Numbered from the stretch's first letter, positions 34,521 through 43,685 are shown. The stretch: DNA of 64,000 nt from Novilysobacter selenitireducens (GCF_020026895.1 NZ_JAINZW010000003.1:1-64000), one strand, 5' to 3'. Made by a program: numbers and translations. The notes: generated from the letters alone by a model not told the origin.

Positions 34521-35669
34521 TCAGGTTTCCCTCGCCACGACGCGGTCGCGGCCTTCGCGCTTGGCCGTCTGCAGGCGCCGGTCGGCGTTACGCAGCAGAG
34601 CCGACAGGTCGTGGCCATCGTTGGGGTAGCCGACAATGCCGGCGCTGAAGGTCAGGTGCACCGGGTCGGCACCGCGTTCGGGTTCGAAGGGTGCCGCCGA
34701 CACCAGCCGGCGCAGCGCATCGACCCGCTCCCACGCGGTGCCCACCGGCTTGCGCAGGACCAGCACGAACTCCTCGCCGCGCAACCGCACCAGCCACTCG
34801 CGCTCGTCGGTGATCCGCGTGATCGTGCCGACTACGTGGCGCAGCGCGCGGTCGCCGGCGCGATGGCCGATCTCGTCGTTGATCCGGCGGAAGTGGTCCA
34901 TGTTGAGCAGCGCCAGGGTCAGGCTGCCGCCCTCGTGCTCGACCGCGTCCACCAGGTGCGGCATGCGGTGCAGCAGCCAGGTCCGGTTGGGCAGGCCGGT
35001 CAGACCGTCGGTACCGGACATCTCGACCAGCCGCTGCAGGCGGTAGACCACCATCGCGGTGATGACGGTAACGATGGCCAGCAGGATCAGGCGTTGCACC
35101 TGGTTGCCGACGGTGGGGGTGCCGTAGTCGCTGGAGATCAGGCGTTCGGGTGAGTCCGCGCCCAGCAGCAGCACGGCGACGATCACGCCGTATTGCACCA
35201 GCGCCAGACCACCCGCGAACAGCGTGGTGCGGCCGTCATTGCGCAGCGCGGTCAGCAGGATGGCCAGCACGTAGCCGCACCACACCACCACGCTGTTGAG
35301 GCCAGCCGGCAGGTGGTGGTTGGCCAGCATCAGCAGGATCAGGCTGGTGGCGGTGACATCGAACGCCGCGGTGGCGAACGGCAGCCACAGAAAGCGGCGA
35401 CGCCGGCGCGCCAGCACCAGCCAGGTCTGCGCGAACAGGTTGATGAACACCACGCCGGCCAGGCCGATCAGCGTCTCGTCGATCGAACCGCCGCCCAGCG
35501 CGTTGGACAGCGGAAGCAACAGCAGCAGGCCGGCAATGACCGCGCGCAGTCGCGCCACCAGCAGTTCGCCGCCGGCGCCGACCTCCAGCATGATCTCGTC
35601 GGGCCGCGCCAGCAGCGCCGCCACGACCTCGCCCGGCGTGCGCCGGTGTGCCTGCCTCTCGCCGAGCAT
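34521..35669 (-). CDS. Membrane GGDEF-domain protein with degenerate signature
   Basis: A 382-residue protein with five or six membrane helices (about 40-210), then a GGDEF domain (216-380). The domain has TDGLTGLPNRTWL and HRAGDRALR. However, the signature reads RGEEF (297-301) instead of GGEEF, and the metal-binding Asp of the D-x-D-x-F motif is Asn256 (NMDHF). Loss of that Asp and the first Gly would be expected to abolish or weaken diguanylate cyclase activity. The ATG at 35669 begins MLGERQAHRR; the longer frame upstream is unsupported. The sensory domain does not match a family I recognise. Confidence 0.85.
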   Translation of the reverse strand: MLGERQAHRRTPGEVVAALLARPDEIMLEVGAGGELLVARLRAVIAGLLLLLPLSNALGGGSIDETLIGLAGVVFINLFAQTWLVLARRRRRFLWLPFATAAFDVTATSLILLMLANHHLPAGLNSVVVWCGYVLAILLTALRNDGRTTLFAGGLALVQYGVIVAVLLLGADSPERLISSDYGTPTVGNQVQRLILLAIVTVITAMVVYRLQRLVEMSGTDGLTGLPNRTWLLHRMPHLVDAVEHEGGSLTLALLNMDHFRRINDEIGHRAGDRALRHVVGTITRITDEREWLVRLRGEEFVLVLRKPVGTAWERVDALRRLVSAAPFEPERGADPVHLTFSAGIVGYPNDGHDLSALLRNADRRLQTAKREGRDRVVARET

Positions 35670-35743
35670 CCGCCCCCTCCCGCGTGACCGCGCAGAGAGT
35701 AGCGCAGCCACGCCGCCGGGGTTCGACGTCCAGCCCACGCGCA

Positions 35744-36370
35744 TCAGCCCGCGCCGTTGAGCGCCACCCAGACCGCCAGCGCCATGAACACCGCTGCTGC
35801 CACCCGGCGCGCGGCCTTCAGCGGCAGGCGCCGGGCGAACCGGCTGCCCAGCATCACCACCGGCACGTTGGCCAGCAGCATGCCCACGGTGGTGCCGGCC
35901 ACGACTTCCCACAGCGGTTCGTACCGGGTGGCGAGCAGCACCGTGGCCACCTGCGTCTTGTCGCCAATCTCGGCCAGGAAGAACGCAATGAGCGTGGCGA
36001 CGAACGCGCCGCGCGCGGGCAGCGTCTCACCGTCGTCGAGCGTGTCGGGCTTGAGCGACCACAGCGCGACCGCGGCGAAGCTGGCCGCCACCAGCCACTT
36101 CAGTACGTCCGGCTGCAGCCAGGCCGCGACCCACGCGCCGAGCCAAGCAGCCAGTGCATGGTTGAGCAGGGTGGCGATGAGGATGCCGGCGATGATCGCG
36201 CCGGGTCGGCGGAAGCGGGCGGCCAGCAAGAGTGCGAGCAGTTGCGTCTTGTCGCCGATCTCCGCCAGCGCGACCACGCCGGTGGACACCAGTGCGGCGG
36301 CCATGGGCCAGGAGTCGACCGGTGCGAAGAAGGTGGCGTCGAATACGCCGGTACCTGCGATGGGGTGCAT
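35744..36370 (-). CDS. UPF0016/GDT1-type manganese exporter (MneA/MntX-like)
   Basis: The 208-residue membrane protein has two repeats of the GDT1 motif: ALAEIGDKTQLLALLLAARF and FLAEIGDKTQVATVLLATRY. Six membrane helices are expected. Bacterial relatives such as Vibrio MneA export Mn2+. A yybP-ykoY-type Mn2+ riboswitch with a strong SD-masking hairpin fills the leader, which fits a manganese efflux role. GGAG lies seven bases before the ATG at 36370 and is part of the masking hairpin. The downstream neighbour is the GGDEF membrane protein gene. Confidence 0.93.
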   Translation of the reverse strand: MHPIAGTGVFDATFFAPVDSWPMAAALVSTGVVALAEIGDKTQLLALLLAARFRRPGAIIAGILIATLLNHALAAWLGAWVAAWLQPDVLKWLVAASFAAVALWSLKPDTLDDGETLPARGAFVATLIAFFLAEIGDKTQVATVLLATRYEPLWEVVAGTTVGMLLANVPVVMLGSRFARRLPLKAARRVAAAVFMALAVWVALNGAG

Positions 36371-36374
36371 CGTG

Positions 36375-36440
36375 AAGCTCCGGGGGCCAGGCAGTCGCGT
36401 TGCACGCGAAGGCCGACGTCGCGCGGCCTGGCCCCGGCTT
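36375..36440 (-). promoter_or_regulatory. Expression-platform hairpin masking the exporter Shine-Dalgarno
   Basis: In the transcript, AAGCCGGGGCCAGGC (plus-strand 36426-36440) pairs with GCCTGGCCCCCGGAGCTT (36375-36392) with one bulged base or so. The second arm contains the GGAG ribosome-binding site. Alternative pairings exist: GCGTTGC upstream with GCAACGC downstream, and the aptamer P1 strand CGAAGGC with GCCTTCG downstream. These compete and give a plausible switch. Confidence 0.7.
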
Positions 36441-36462
36441 TCGCCAGTTGATCGCGCAACGC

Positions 36463-36629
36463 CTGCCTTCGGTCTTGCCCGGCGGGTGTCCGGCCATCTG
36501 GCCCGTGACACTTCCGCTCGCGCGCCATGGCCGGCCGGCCAAGTGTGTTGACGCACGGACCCGCATGAATCGACGCGGCCGGCAATGGGCCGGCACGCTG
36601 CGGGTGGGCTACTCCCCGGAGGAAGAGTG
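36463..36629 (-). promoter_or_regulatory. yybP-ykoY (Mn2+) riboswitch aptamer
   Basis: On the minus strand the element opens CTCTTCCTCCGGGGAGTAGC, with the hallmark GGGGAGTAGC. It then has CGTGCGTCAACACAC with the conserved CGUCAACA-type core, and closes with GCAAGACCGAAGG, matching the consensus GCAAGACC. The outer strands CTTCCTCCGG and CCGAAGG form P1 with two mismatches. The class senses Mn2+ and usually turns on exporters such as MntP. The aptamer begins close to the predicted transcription start. Confidence 0.88.
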
Positions 36630-36634
36630 CGCGC

Positions 36635-36640
36635 ATTGTA
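36635..36640 (-). promoter_or_regulatory. -10 element of the Mn exporter promoter
   Basis: TACAAT on the minus strand lies five bases upstream of the aptamer's 5' end, so transcription would begin near 36628 at the first P1 bases. No good -35 is seen in the very GC-rich sequence upstream. Confidence 0.5.
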
Positions 36641-36707
36641 GCGGCGCCGGCGCGCCGGCGCAGCGCCTCGCTACACTCGCGCGCAACGTCACCAAGGAGT
36701 CCCGACC

Positions 36708-37673
36708 ATGCAGTACCGCCGCCTCGGAGGCTCCGGCCTGCAACTCTCCGCCCTGTCGTTCGGCGCGTGGGTCACGTTCGGTTCGCAGATCGGCCGGTCG
36801 ACGGCGCGCGAGCTCGTCGCCACCGCTTGGGACCACGGCATCAACTTCTTCGACAACGCCGAGGGTTACGCCAACGGCGAGGCCGAGCGGGTGATGGGCG
36901 ACGTGATCGCCGACCTGCGCCTGCCGCGCGATGGCTTCTGCGTGTCCAGCAAGGTGATGTTCGGATCGGCCAGCGACCCGCGGCCCACCCAGAAGGGGCT
37001 GTCGCGCAAGCACGTGACCGACGCCTGCCACGCCGCCCTCAAGCGGCTGCGCGTGGAATGCCTGGACCTGTACTACTGCCACCGGCCCGACCCCGAGACG
37101 CCGGTCGCCGAAACCGTCTGGGCGATGGACGCGCTGATCCGGCAGGGCAAGGTGCTGTACTGGGGCACGTCGGAGTGGCCGGCGGCGTTGATCCGCGAGG
37201 CGCACAAGGTCGCCCGCGCACACCACCTGCATGCGCCGACCATGGAGCAGCCGCAGTACAACCTGCTGCACCGCGAGCGCGTCGAGCTCGAATACGCGCC
37301 GCTTTACGCCGAGCTCGGCCTCGGCACCACCACGTTCTCACCGCTCGCGTCGGGACTGCTGACCGGCAAGTACAACGAGGGCGTTCCGGACGATGCCCGG
37401 TTGGGACGGGAGGGCTGGCTGCAGCGGATCGTCTTCGGCAGCAGCGACGAGCGCCGGCTCGAGCGCGCGCAGGCGTTCACCGCGCTGGCCGCGGAGCTGG
37501 GTGCGCCACCGGCGACGCTGGCCATCGCCTGGTGCCTGCGCAACCCGCATGTCTCCTCGGTGATCCTCGGTGCCAGCCGGCCCGAACAGTTGCTGCAGAA
37601 CCTGTCCGCGCTGGAGTGGATCGACCGGTTGGGCGAGGGCGACTGGCGCCGGCTCGAAGCGGCGGCGGAGTAG
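36708..37673 (+). CDS. Aldo/keto reductase, potassium-channel beta-subunit type
   Basis: A 321-residue NADPH-dependent oxidoreductase of the AKR fold. The catalytic tetrad is visible as D49, Y54, K82 and H125 (FFDNAEGYANG, SSKVMFG, YYCHRPD). MQYRRLGGSGLQLSALSFGA and FSPLASGLLTGKYNEG are typical of AKR6 / Kv-beta-like members (YghZ, KvBeta). Substrates are unknown; related enzymes reduce aldehydes such as methylglyoxal. AAGGAG precedes the ATG. It is divergent from the Mn exporter and followed by REP units. Confidence 0.92.
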   Translation: MQYRRLGGSGLQLSALSFGAWVTFGSQIGRSTARELVATAWDHGINFFDNAEGYANGEAERVMGDVIADLRLPRDGFCVSSKVMFGSASDPRPTQKGLSRKHVTDACHAALKRLRVECLDLYYCHRPDPETPVAETVWAMDALIRQGKVLYWGTSEWPAALIREAHKVARAHHLHAPTMEQPQYNLLHRERVELEYAPLYAELGLGTTTFSPLASGLLTGKYNEGVPDDARLGREGWLQRIVFGSSDERRLERAQAFTALAAELGAPPATLAIAWCLRNPHVSSVILGASRPEQLLQNLSALEWIDRLGEGDWRRLEAAAE

Positions 37674-37692
37674 CCGGCGCACGACGCCGGCC

Positions 37693-37829
37693 TGTAGGAG
37701 CGGCTTCAGCCGCAATGCTCTTCCCTTGCAACTCAGGGTAGGAGCCCGGTGGCTTGCGACCCGCCGGGTGGCCGTACCGAACCCAGAGCGACCCACGTGT
37801 CCGTTATCGCGGCTGAAGCCGCTCCTACA
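37693..37829. repeat. REP-like pair after the aldo/keto reductase gene
   Basis: GTAGGAGCGGCTTCAGCCGC at 37694-37713 and the inverted unit TCGCGGCTGAAGCCGCTCCT at 37807-37826 (plus ACA) flank a degenerate copy near 37738-37760. They belong to the same family as the repeats at 0.1, 3.1 and 22.05 kb. This gap (37674-37924) holds no gene. Confidence 0.8.
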
Positions 37830-37874
37830 GTAGGAAGTCTGTAGGAACCTGCCGGCAACAGATGGACTTGCGCG

Positions 37875-37893
37875 GCGAATGAGAATCATTATC
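37875..37893 (+). promoter_or_regulatory. Strong Fur box before hemP
   Basis: GCGAATGAGAATCATTATC matches about 16 of 19 positions of the Fur consensus. It lies 32-50 bases upstream of the hemP ATG and is the best Fur site in the window. Iron starvation would derepress hemP. Confidence 0.9.
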
Positions 37894-37924
37894 ATAAACT
37901 GCGAGTCCAGACCGAGCCACGCCC

Positions 37925-38128
37925 ATGTCCATGCGTCCGACCCTCCTGCTCCGGCACACCTCGGGCCGCGCCTCCCGCGTCCCGTCCCTGTCCACGATGC
38001 CGTCCTTGCCCGGGCAGGTCGACAGCGGCGCGCTGCTGCGCGGCAGCCGCGAGATCCTCATCCGCCACGGCGGTGAGACCTACCGCCTGCGCCACACCCG
38101 CAACGACAAGCTGATCCTGACGAAGTAA
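37925..38128 (+). CDS. hemP: Hemin uptake protein HemP
   Basis: HemP is a very small protein needed for haem utilisation in several bacteria. In Burkholderia and relatives it acts as a regulator of the haem receptor gene. The 67-residue product has the conserved C-terminal core LRGSREILIRHGGETYRLR, then TRNDKLILTK. A strong Fur box lies just upstream. No haem receptor or transporter gene follows; the next gene is a convergent PDZ protein gene, so this copy is separated from its usual partners. An ATG at 37931 is an alternative start. Confidence 0.93.
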   Translation: MSMRPTLLLRHTSGRASRVPSLSTMPSLPGQVDSGALLRGSREILIRHGGETYRLRHTRNDKLILTK

Positions 38129-38283
38129 TCGGACCGCGTTGCGCGGGCGTTCCACTGGAACCGGTGTCTCCAGGGATCCCGCCGGGCCTCCGGCGCCGGG
38201 CAAGGACGCCCATCCTCCTCCCATCGCGTGACTGCCAAGCCGCTCGCCGGGCGCGAAAAGCGTCGATGTCGTGGCGATGCGAT

Positions 38284-38308
38284 ATCACCCCCGCCAGGCA
38301 GGGGTGAT
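38284..38308. terminator. Hairpin between hemP and the PDZ gene
   Basis: ATCACCCC and GGGGTGAT form a perfect 8-bp stem around CCGCCAGGC-type loop bases, between two convergent genes. A T run is lacking, so termination in either direction is tentative. Confidence 0.45.
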
Positions 38309-38348
38309 GTGTGGAATCAGCACGCTGCCATCCGGTGCAGAGGAGAGG

Positions 38349-39449
38349 TCAGATCATGCCCACGGGTGACGGCGGGGCAGGTGGCGGGGGTGCGTCGGGC
38401 GCCGCCGGCGGCGGCGGCGCGTCCGGTGCGGTGGGCCTGGGTGGCTGAGGCGGCCTGGGCGGGCGCGGCGGCGGCGGTGGAGCAGCGGGCAGCGCGAGTG
38501 CGCGGACCGCTTCGGGCACGGTGATGCGGGCGCTGGCTTCGCGGCGGTCGCGAAGGTAGTCGATCTCGACCTGGCTGCCGGCGGCCTTGCCGCGTAGCGC
38601 GGCCATCGCATCGCGCGGAGTCGCCACCGCCGTGCCGTCGACCCGGCGGATCACGTCACCCGGTTGCAGGCCGTGGAGTTCGGGGCCGCTGCTGAGCACC
38701 AGCACCCCGCGGTCGGTGCCGAAGTAACGGCCCAGCTGTGGATCGACGGAGGCGAGGTTAAGACCGCTCCAGCGGAACGCCTCCCACACCATCGGTGCAC
38801 GGCAATCGTCGCCTTCGCAGGGCTCGGACAGCCGGATGATCTCCTGGCGGATCTGGGGTGCCACCGCCGCGTGCGCGGCTTCGACCGCCCGGCGTACCTG
38901 CGCATGGTCGAACTCGAATTCGAACTCTTTTCCTTCGCCGTGGAACATCGCCAGCGGCGCGCTCAATCGTGGCGTGACGCTGACGCGTGCGCTCTTGCCG
39001 TCGCGTTCGTACCCAACCTGCACGGCGCGGTCGACCGAGAGCCCCGACAGCGCGTCGCGCGCGGAGGCCACGCGCTGGTCGGCATCGGCGCCGGCCACGG
39101 CCTGACCGTCGATGCTGACCACGCGATCGCCGGTGCGCAGGCCGGCGTCGGCGGCCGCGCTGCCCGGCGTTACGGCGGCCAGGCGCACCCCGCGGGTGTC
39201 ATCGGCCGACAGCACCACCCCAAGCACCGGCCGACGTTCAAGCCGATGCTCCATCACGCGCTTCATCTCCAGCTGCGTTTCGCCCGACAGCTTGGCGACG
39301 CGACGCGCGGCGCGCTCGAGTTCCTCGCGCGCGAGCTGGAGTTCGCGCTCGTCGGCCGGCGGCGCCGGGGTGTCGGCCTGGGCGACGCCGCCCAGCGCAG
39401 CGGCAAGGGCAGCGGCAAGCAACGTGGCGTGGATGCGGGGACGGTTCAT
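38349..39449 (-). CDS. Secreted two-PDZ protein with proline-rich tail
   Basis: The 366-residue protein has a signal peptide (ATLLAAALAAALGGVAQA-D) and two PDZ domains. The first (about 75-150) has LAAVTPGSAAADAGLRTGDR and VVSIDGQAV. The second (about 240-320) has LVLSSGPELHGLQPGDVIRR. No protease domain is present, unlike DegP or DegS. The end is a proline-rich tail of about 45 residues made of PPRPPQPP and DAPPPP-type runs. It lies downstream of an ECF sigma gene and a membrane protein gene in one orientation, so it may belong to that signalling unit. It could bind unfolded outer-membrane proteins. Confidence 0.85.
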   Translation of the reverse strand: MNRPRIHATLLAAALAAALGGVAQADTPAPPADERELQLAREELERAARRVAKLSGETQLEMKRVMEHRLERRPVLGVVLSADDTRGVRLAAVTPGSAAADAGLRTGDRVVSIDGQAVAGADADQRVASARDALSGLSVDRAVQVGYERDGKSARVSVTPRLSAPLAMFHGEGKEFEFEFDHAQVRRAVEAAHAAVAPQIRQEIIRLSEPCEGDDCRAPMVWEAFRWSGLNLASVDPQLGRYFGTDRGVLVLSSGPELHGLQPGDVIRRVDGTAVATPRDAMAALRGKAAGSQVEIDYLRDRREASARITVPEAVRALALPAAPPPPPRPPRPPQPPRPTAPDAPPPPAAPDAPPPPAPPSPVGMI

Positions 39450-39528
39450 ATGCAGCTCCGGGTGGAAGTGACTTGCGGTTTGTTGAAGGAGAAAGAAGTG
39501 GAATGCGGAGCGCTGGGGCCGCCGTGCA

Positions 39529-40344
39529 TCAGTGCACCTGCACCAGCGCGGTGTCGTAGGCCCGTCCTTCGGCCGCAAACCAGCGTTCGGTGGTCTCCAG
39601 CCCGGTCAGGTCGCGCAGCGTGTCCACGCGCGCGTCCCACAGGGCGAGGCGTTCGTCGTCGTCGATGGCGTCGCTCGCCAGCACGCTGTCGATCTGCGAC
39701 AGGCGCGACTGCAGTTGCGCGGCCAGCATGGCGCCCGTGCCGGACCCGACGCGGTCGTCGTGTGCCATCGCGAGCAGTGCCTCTAGCCTTGCCGACTCCT
39801 GCTGGATTTCTGCCAGCCGCAGCTGTGGCCGGGTGTCGGCCACGGTGTCTGGATCGACCTGATCTTTGACTAGTGAGGACACCGGCGTGCGGTCCGCCAA
39901 GGACGGCGCCGGGGTCGGCTCGACGGATGCGACGCGCGCTTGTGGCTGAGGCTCGGATCCGGCGATGTCGCGTTCGACAGCGGCGATTGCCGGAGCCGCT
40001 TCCGCTTCCTCCACTGCCGCTGCCGACGGCGGCGTCGAAACGCGCGCCACGGATTGCGTCGCGGGCAGGGTCGGAGATGGTGACGGCGCGGTGTCGGGCA
40101 CGGCGTCCATCAGCGCGAGGGGCACTGCGGCCGCAAGCGCCAGGCTGGCCGCGGTGGCCAGCCACACGGGCCACTTCGCGCGCGATGCGGACCCGGGTTG
40201 GGTTGAGCCGGGCCGGGCCGGCAGGTGCGCGGCAATCCGGTCCCAGCCTCCAGGTAGCGGCTCGGCCTGCGGCAATGCCGCGAAGGCGGCCGACCAGTCG
40301 GCCGGTGCATCGGTATGGTCGCGGGGGCGATCGGCGTCAGGCAT
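39529..40344 (-). CDS. Predicted membrane anti-sigma-like protein
   Basis: A 271-residue protein with a cytosolic N terminus (about 1-55, containing DWSAAFAALPQAEPLPGGWD), one membrane helix (about 58-79, VWLATAASLALAAAVPLALM), and a periplasmic part. The periplasmic part has a Pro/Ala-rich linker and a helical C-terminal domain (about 165-271). It overlaps the ECF sigma gene by eight bases. The layout and coupling fit an anti-sigma factor, but no zinc-binding HxxxCxxC motif is seen, so the role is inferred from position. Confidence 0.65.
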   Translation of the reverse strand: MPDADRPRDHTDAPADWSAAFAALPQAEPLPGGWDRIAAHLPARPGSTQPGSASRAKWPVWLATAASLALAAAVPLALMDAVPDTAPSPSPTLPATQSVARVSTPPSAAAVEEAEAAPAIAAVERDIAGSEPQPQARVASVEPTPAPSLADRTPVSSLVKDQVDPDTVADTRPQLRLAEIQQESARLEALLAMAHDDRVGSGTGAMLAAQLQSRLSQIDSVLASDAIDDDERLALWDARVDTLRDLTGLETTERWFAAEGRAYDTALVQVH

Positions 40345-40945
40345 GTGCGTGTCCTCCGGCCCGCACGTCGGCGGGCTCGAGCAACTGGCGCAGGCGGCGG
40401 CTGCCGCGCGCGAGCTGCGATTTGGAAAAGCTGGCCGTGCGGTTCATCAGCGCGGCAATCTCGTCATGGGTGTAACCCTCGGCGTGGTACAGCCACAGCA
40501 CGCTCCGGGTGGTGTCGGGCAGCGCGTCCAGCGCGCGCTGCAGCTGCGCGGAATCGGCGGCCGCGGGCGGCGGCGGCGCGTGGTCTTCCAGCCACTCGTC
40601 GTTTTCCAGCGCGACGTCGCGCTCGTGCTTGCGGCGGGCGCGCAGCCGCATTAGCGATTCGTTGACCGCGATCTGCCGAAGCCAGCCCCAGAACGGCGCC
40701 TGACCCGCGCCATTGCCGCCGCGGAAATCGCCGATCCGGTCGAAGGCCTTGAGCATGGTGTCCTGCAGTACGTCGGCCGCCTCCTCGCGCGCGCCGCCCT
40801 GGCTGCCCAGCATCCTCAGCGCCAGGTTGAACACCGGGCGCTCGAAACGCCGGTACAGCTGCTCGAACGCACCGCGCTCGCCGGCCCGCACGCGGGCAAG
40901 CAGGGTGTCGGGCACGTCGATGGCGAAGCTTGAAGTGGGCGGCAT
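40337..40945 (-). CDS. ECF-type RNA polymerase sigma factor
   Basis: A 202-residue sigma-70 family factor with only regions 2 and 4. Region 2 has RRFERPVFNLALRMLGS, AADVLQDTMLKAFDRI and FWGWLRQIAVNESLMRLRAR. Region 4 has RALDALPDTTRSVLWLYHAEGYTHDEIAALM and SFSKSQLARGSRRLRQLL in shorter blocks. A Pro-rich linker (APPPPAAA) joins them. Its 3' end overlaps the membrane protein gene by eight bases, so the two are coupled. A promoter for autoregulation was not identified by eye. Confidence 0.92.
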   Translation of the reverse strand: MPPTSSFAIDVPDTLLARVRAGERGAFEQLYRRFERPVFNLALRMLGSQGGAREEAADVLQDTMLKAFDRIGDFRGGNGAGQAPFWGWLRQIAVNESLMRLRARRKHERDVALENDEWLEDHAPPPPAAADSAQLQRALDALPDTTRSVLWLYHAEGYTHDEIAALMNRTASFSKSQLARGSRRLRQLLEPADVRAGGHAHA

Positions 40946-41033
40946 CTTGATCGTCCAGATGCGGGCGGGCGGGAAACCGTCGCAGCCACCCGGCCAGCCT
41001 ATACTCCGGCGATCAACCGGGGAGGTTTACTCA

Positions 41034-42002
41034 ATGGAAATGGGGTCGGTTCTGGCGCTGGTGCTGCTGTTCGCGGGCATCGTGCTGCTATTCAAGACGG
41101 TGCGCGTGGTGCCGCAGGGCTACGAATGGACGGTCGAGCGGTTCGGCAAGTACACCCACACGATGCAGCCGGGCCTGCACTTCCTGGTGCCGGTGATCTA
41201 CGGCGTGGGCCGCAAGATCAACGTCATGGAGCAGGTGCTGGACGTGCCCAGCCAGGACGTGATCACCAAGGACAACGCGGTGGTGAAGGTCGACGGCGTG
41301 GTGTTCTTCCACGTGCTGGATGCGGCCAAGGCCGCCTATGAAGTCCACAACCTGGAGCTGGCGACGATCGCGCTGGTCCAGACCAACATCCGCACCGTGA
41401 TCGGTTCGATGGACCTGGACGAATCGCTGTCCAACCGCGAGGCCATCAACGCGCAGCTGCTGGGCGTGGTCGACCAGGCCACCAACCCGTGGGGCATCAA
41501 GGTCAACCGCATCGAGATCCGTGACATCCAGCCGCCGCGCGACCTGGTGGACTCGATGGCGCGCCAGATGAAGGCCGAGCGTGACCGTCGCGCCGTGATC
41601 CTGGAGGCCGAAGGCCACCGCCAGTCGGAGATCCTGCGCGCCGAAGGCGAGAAGCAGGCGGCGATCCTTGAAGCCGAGGGCGAGAAGGAGGCCGCCTACC
41701 GCGAGGCCGAGGCCCGCGAGCGCCTGGCCGAAGCCGAGGCCAACGCGACGCGGATGGTGTCGGACGCGATCTCGGCCGGCAACGTGCAGGCGATCAATTA
41801 CTTCGTCGCGCAGAAATACATCGAGGCGTTCAAGGCCCTGGCCGAGGCGCCGAACCAGAAGTTCGTGATGATGCCGATGGAGTCGGCCGGCGTGATCGGC
41901 TCGCTCGGCGGTATCGCCGAGCTGGCCAAGCAGGCGCTGGACCTACCGCAGGGTGGCAACGCGCCGCGTCCGCCCGCGCAGCCGCCGCGCATGGGGGGCT
42001 GA
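41034..42002 (+). CDS. SPFH/stomatin-like protein (QmcA/paraslipin type)
   Basis: A 322-residue membrane-anchored SPFH protein. One N-terminal helix (LALVLLFAGIVLLFKTVRVV) is followed by the SPFH domain (QGYEWTVERFGKYTHTMQPG, VPSQDVITKDNAVVKVDGVV, LATIALVQTNIRTVIGSMDL). A long Ala/Glu-rich coiled-coil follows (about 180-255). Such proteins form large membrane rings that affect protease activity and membrane domains. GGGGAGG precedes the ATG by eight bases. The nfeD gene starts three bases after its stop, the classic SPFH-NfeD pair. Confidence 0.94.
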   Translation: MEMGSVLALVLLFAGIVLLFKTVRVVPQGYEWTVERFGKYTHTMQPGLHFLVPVIYGVGRKINVMEQVLDVPSQDVITKDNAVVKVDGVVFFHVLDAAKAAYEVHNLELATIALVQTNIRTVIGSMDLDESLSNREAINAQLLGVVDQATNPWGIKVNRIEIRDIQPPRDLVDSMARQMKAERDRRAVILEAEGHRQSEILRAEGEKQAAILEAEGEKEAAYREAEARERLAEAEANATRMVSDAISAGNVQAINYFVAQKYIEAFKALAEAPNQKFVMMPMESAGVIGSLGGIAELAKQALDLPQGGNAPRPPAQPPRMGG

Positions 42003-42005
42003 GCC

Positions 42006-42455
42006 ATGCAGTGGGACTGGCAGGCGGTGACGTGGGGAGCAGTGGCGCTGCTGCTGTTCGCGGCCGAGGCGCTGGCACCCGGCGCGTTCATGCTGTGGCT
42101 GGGCATCGCCGCGGCCGTGGTGTTCGTGATGGTGCTGGCGATGCCGGGGCTGTCGGTACTGGTTCAGATCACCGCGTTCGTGATCCTCAGCTTCGTTTCC
42201 ATCCAGGTCTACCGCACGTGGTTTCGCGGCCGCGGGCACGAGCGCCAGAGCGACCGCCCCGACCTCAACCGCCGGGGCCAGCAGCTGGTCGGCTGGGTCG
42301 GGCCGCTGGAGCGCGCCATCGTGGATGGGCGCGGCCGGGTCAAGATCGGCGACGCCTTCTATGACGTGGCCGGCCCGGACATGCCGGTGGGCACGGTGGT
42401 GCGCGTGGTCTTCATCGACGGGATGACGCTGCGGGTGGAGCCGGCGCACGGCTGA
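42006..42455 (+). CDS. NfeD-family membrane protein
   Basis: A 149-residue protein of the short NfeD type. Two or three helices (GAVALLLFAAEALAPGAFML, LGIAAAVVFVMVLAM and an adjacent segment) precede a C-terminal OB-fold domain (GQQLVGWVGPLERAIVDGRG, MPVGTVVRVVFIDGMTLRVE). NfeD proteins act with stomatin/SPFH partners encoded next to them, as here. The gene is part of a two-gene operon with the SPFH gene, with a three-base gap. The molecular role is poorly known. Confidence 0.92.
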   Translation: MQWDWQAVTWGAVALLLFAAEALAPGAFMLWLGIAAAVVFVMVLAMPGLSVLVQITAFVILSFVSIQVYRTWFRGRGHERQSDRPDLNRRGQQLVGWVGPLERAIVDGRGRVKIGDAFYDVAGPDMPVGTVVRVVFIDGMTLRVEPAHG

Positions 42456-42566
42456 CCGGTAGACCCGGGGTGCCGGGTCGGTCGAGCGACCATGCGCATG
42501 CGTAGCGTCGAACGAGCGCCGCGGCATCTGGGATAATCGCCGGCCCCACGCATCCAAGGCCGGCCG

Positions 42567-43685
<1,119 letters not shown>

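Noticed and set aside
42456-42566. Glycine riboswitch before gcvT
   Set aside because: The conserved glycine aptamer core is not present in the short leader.
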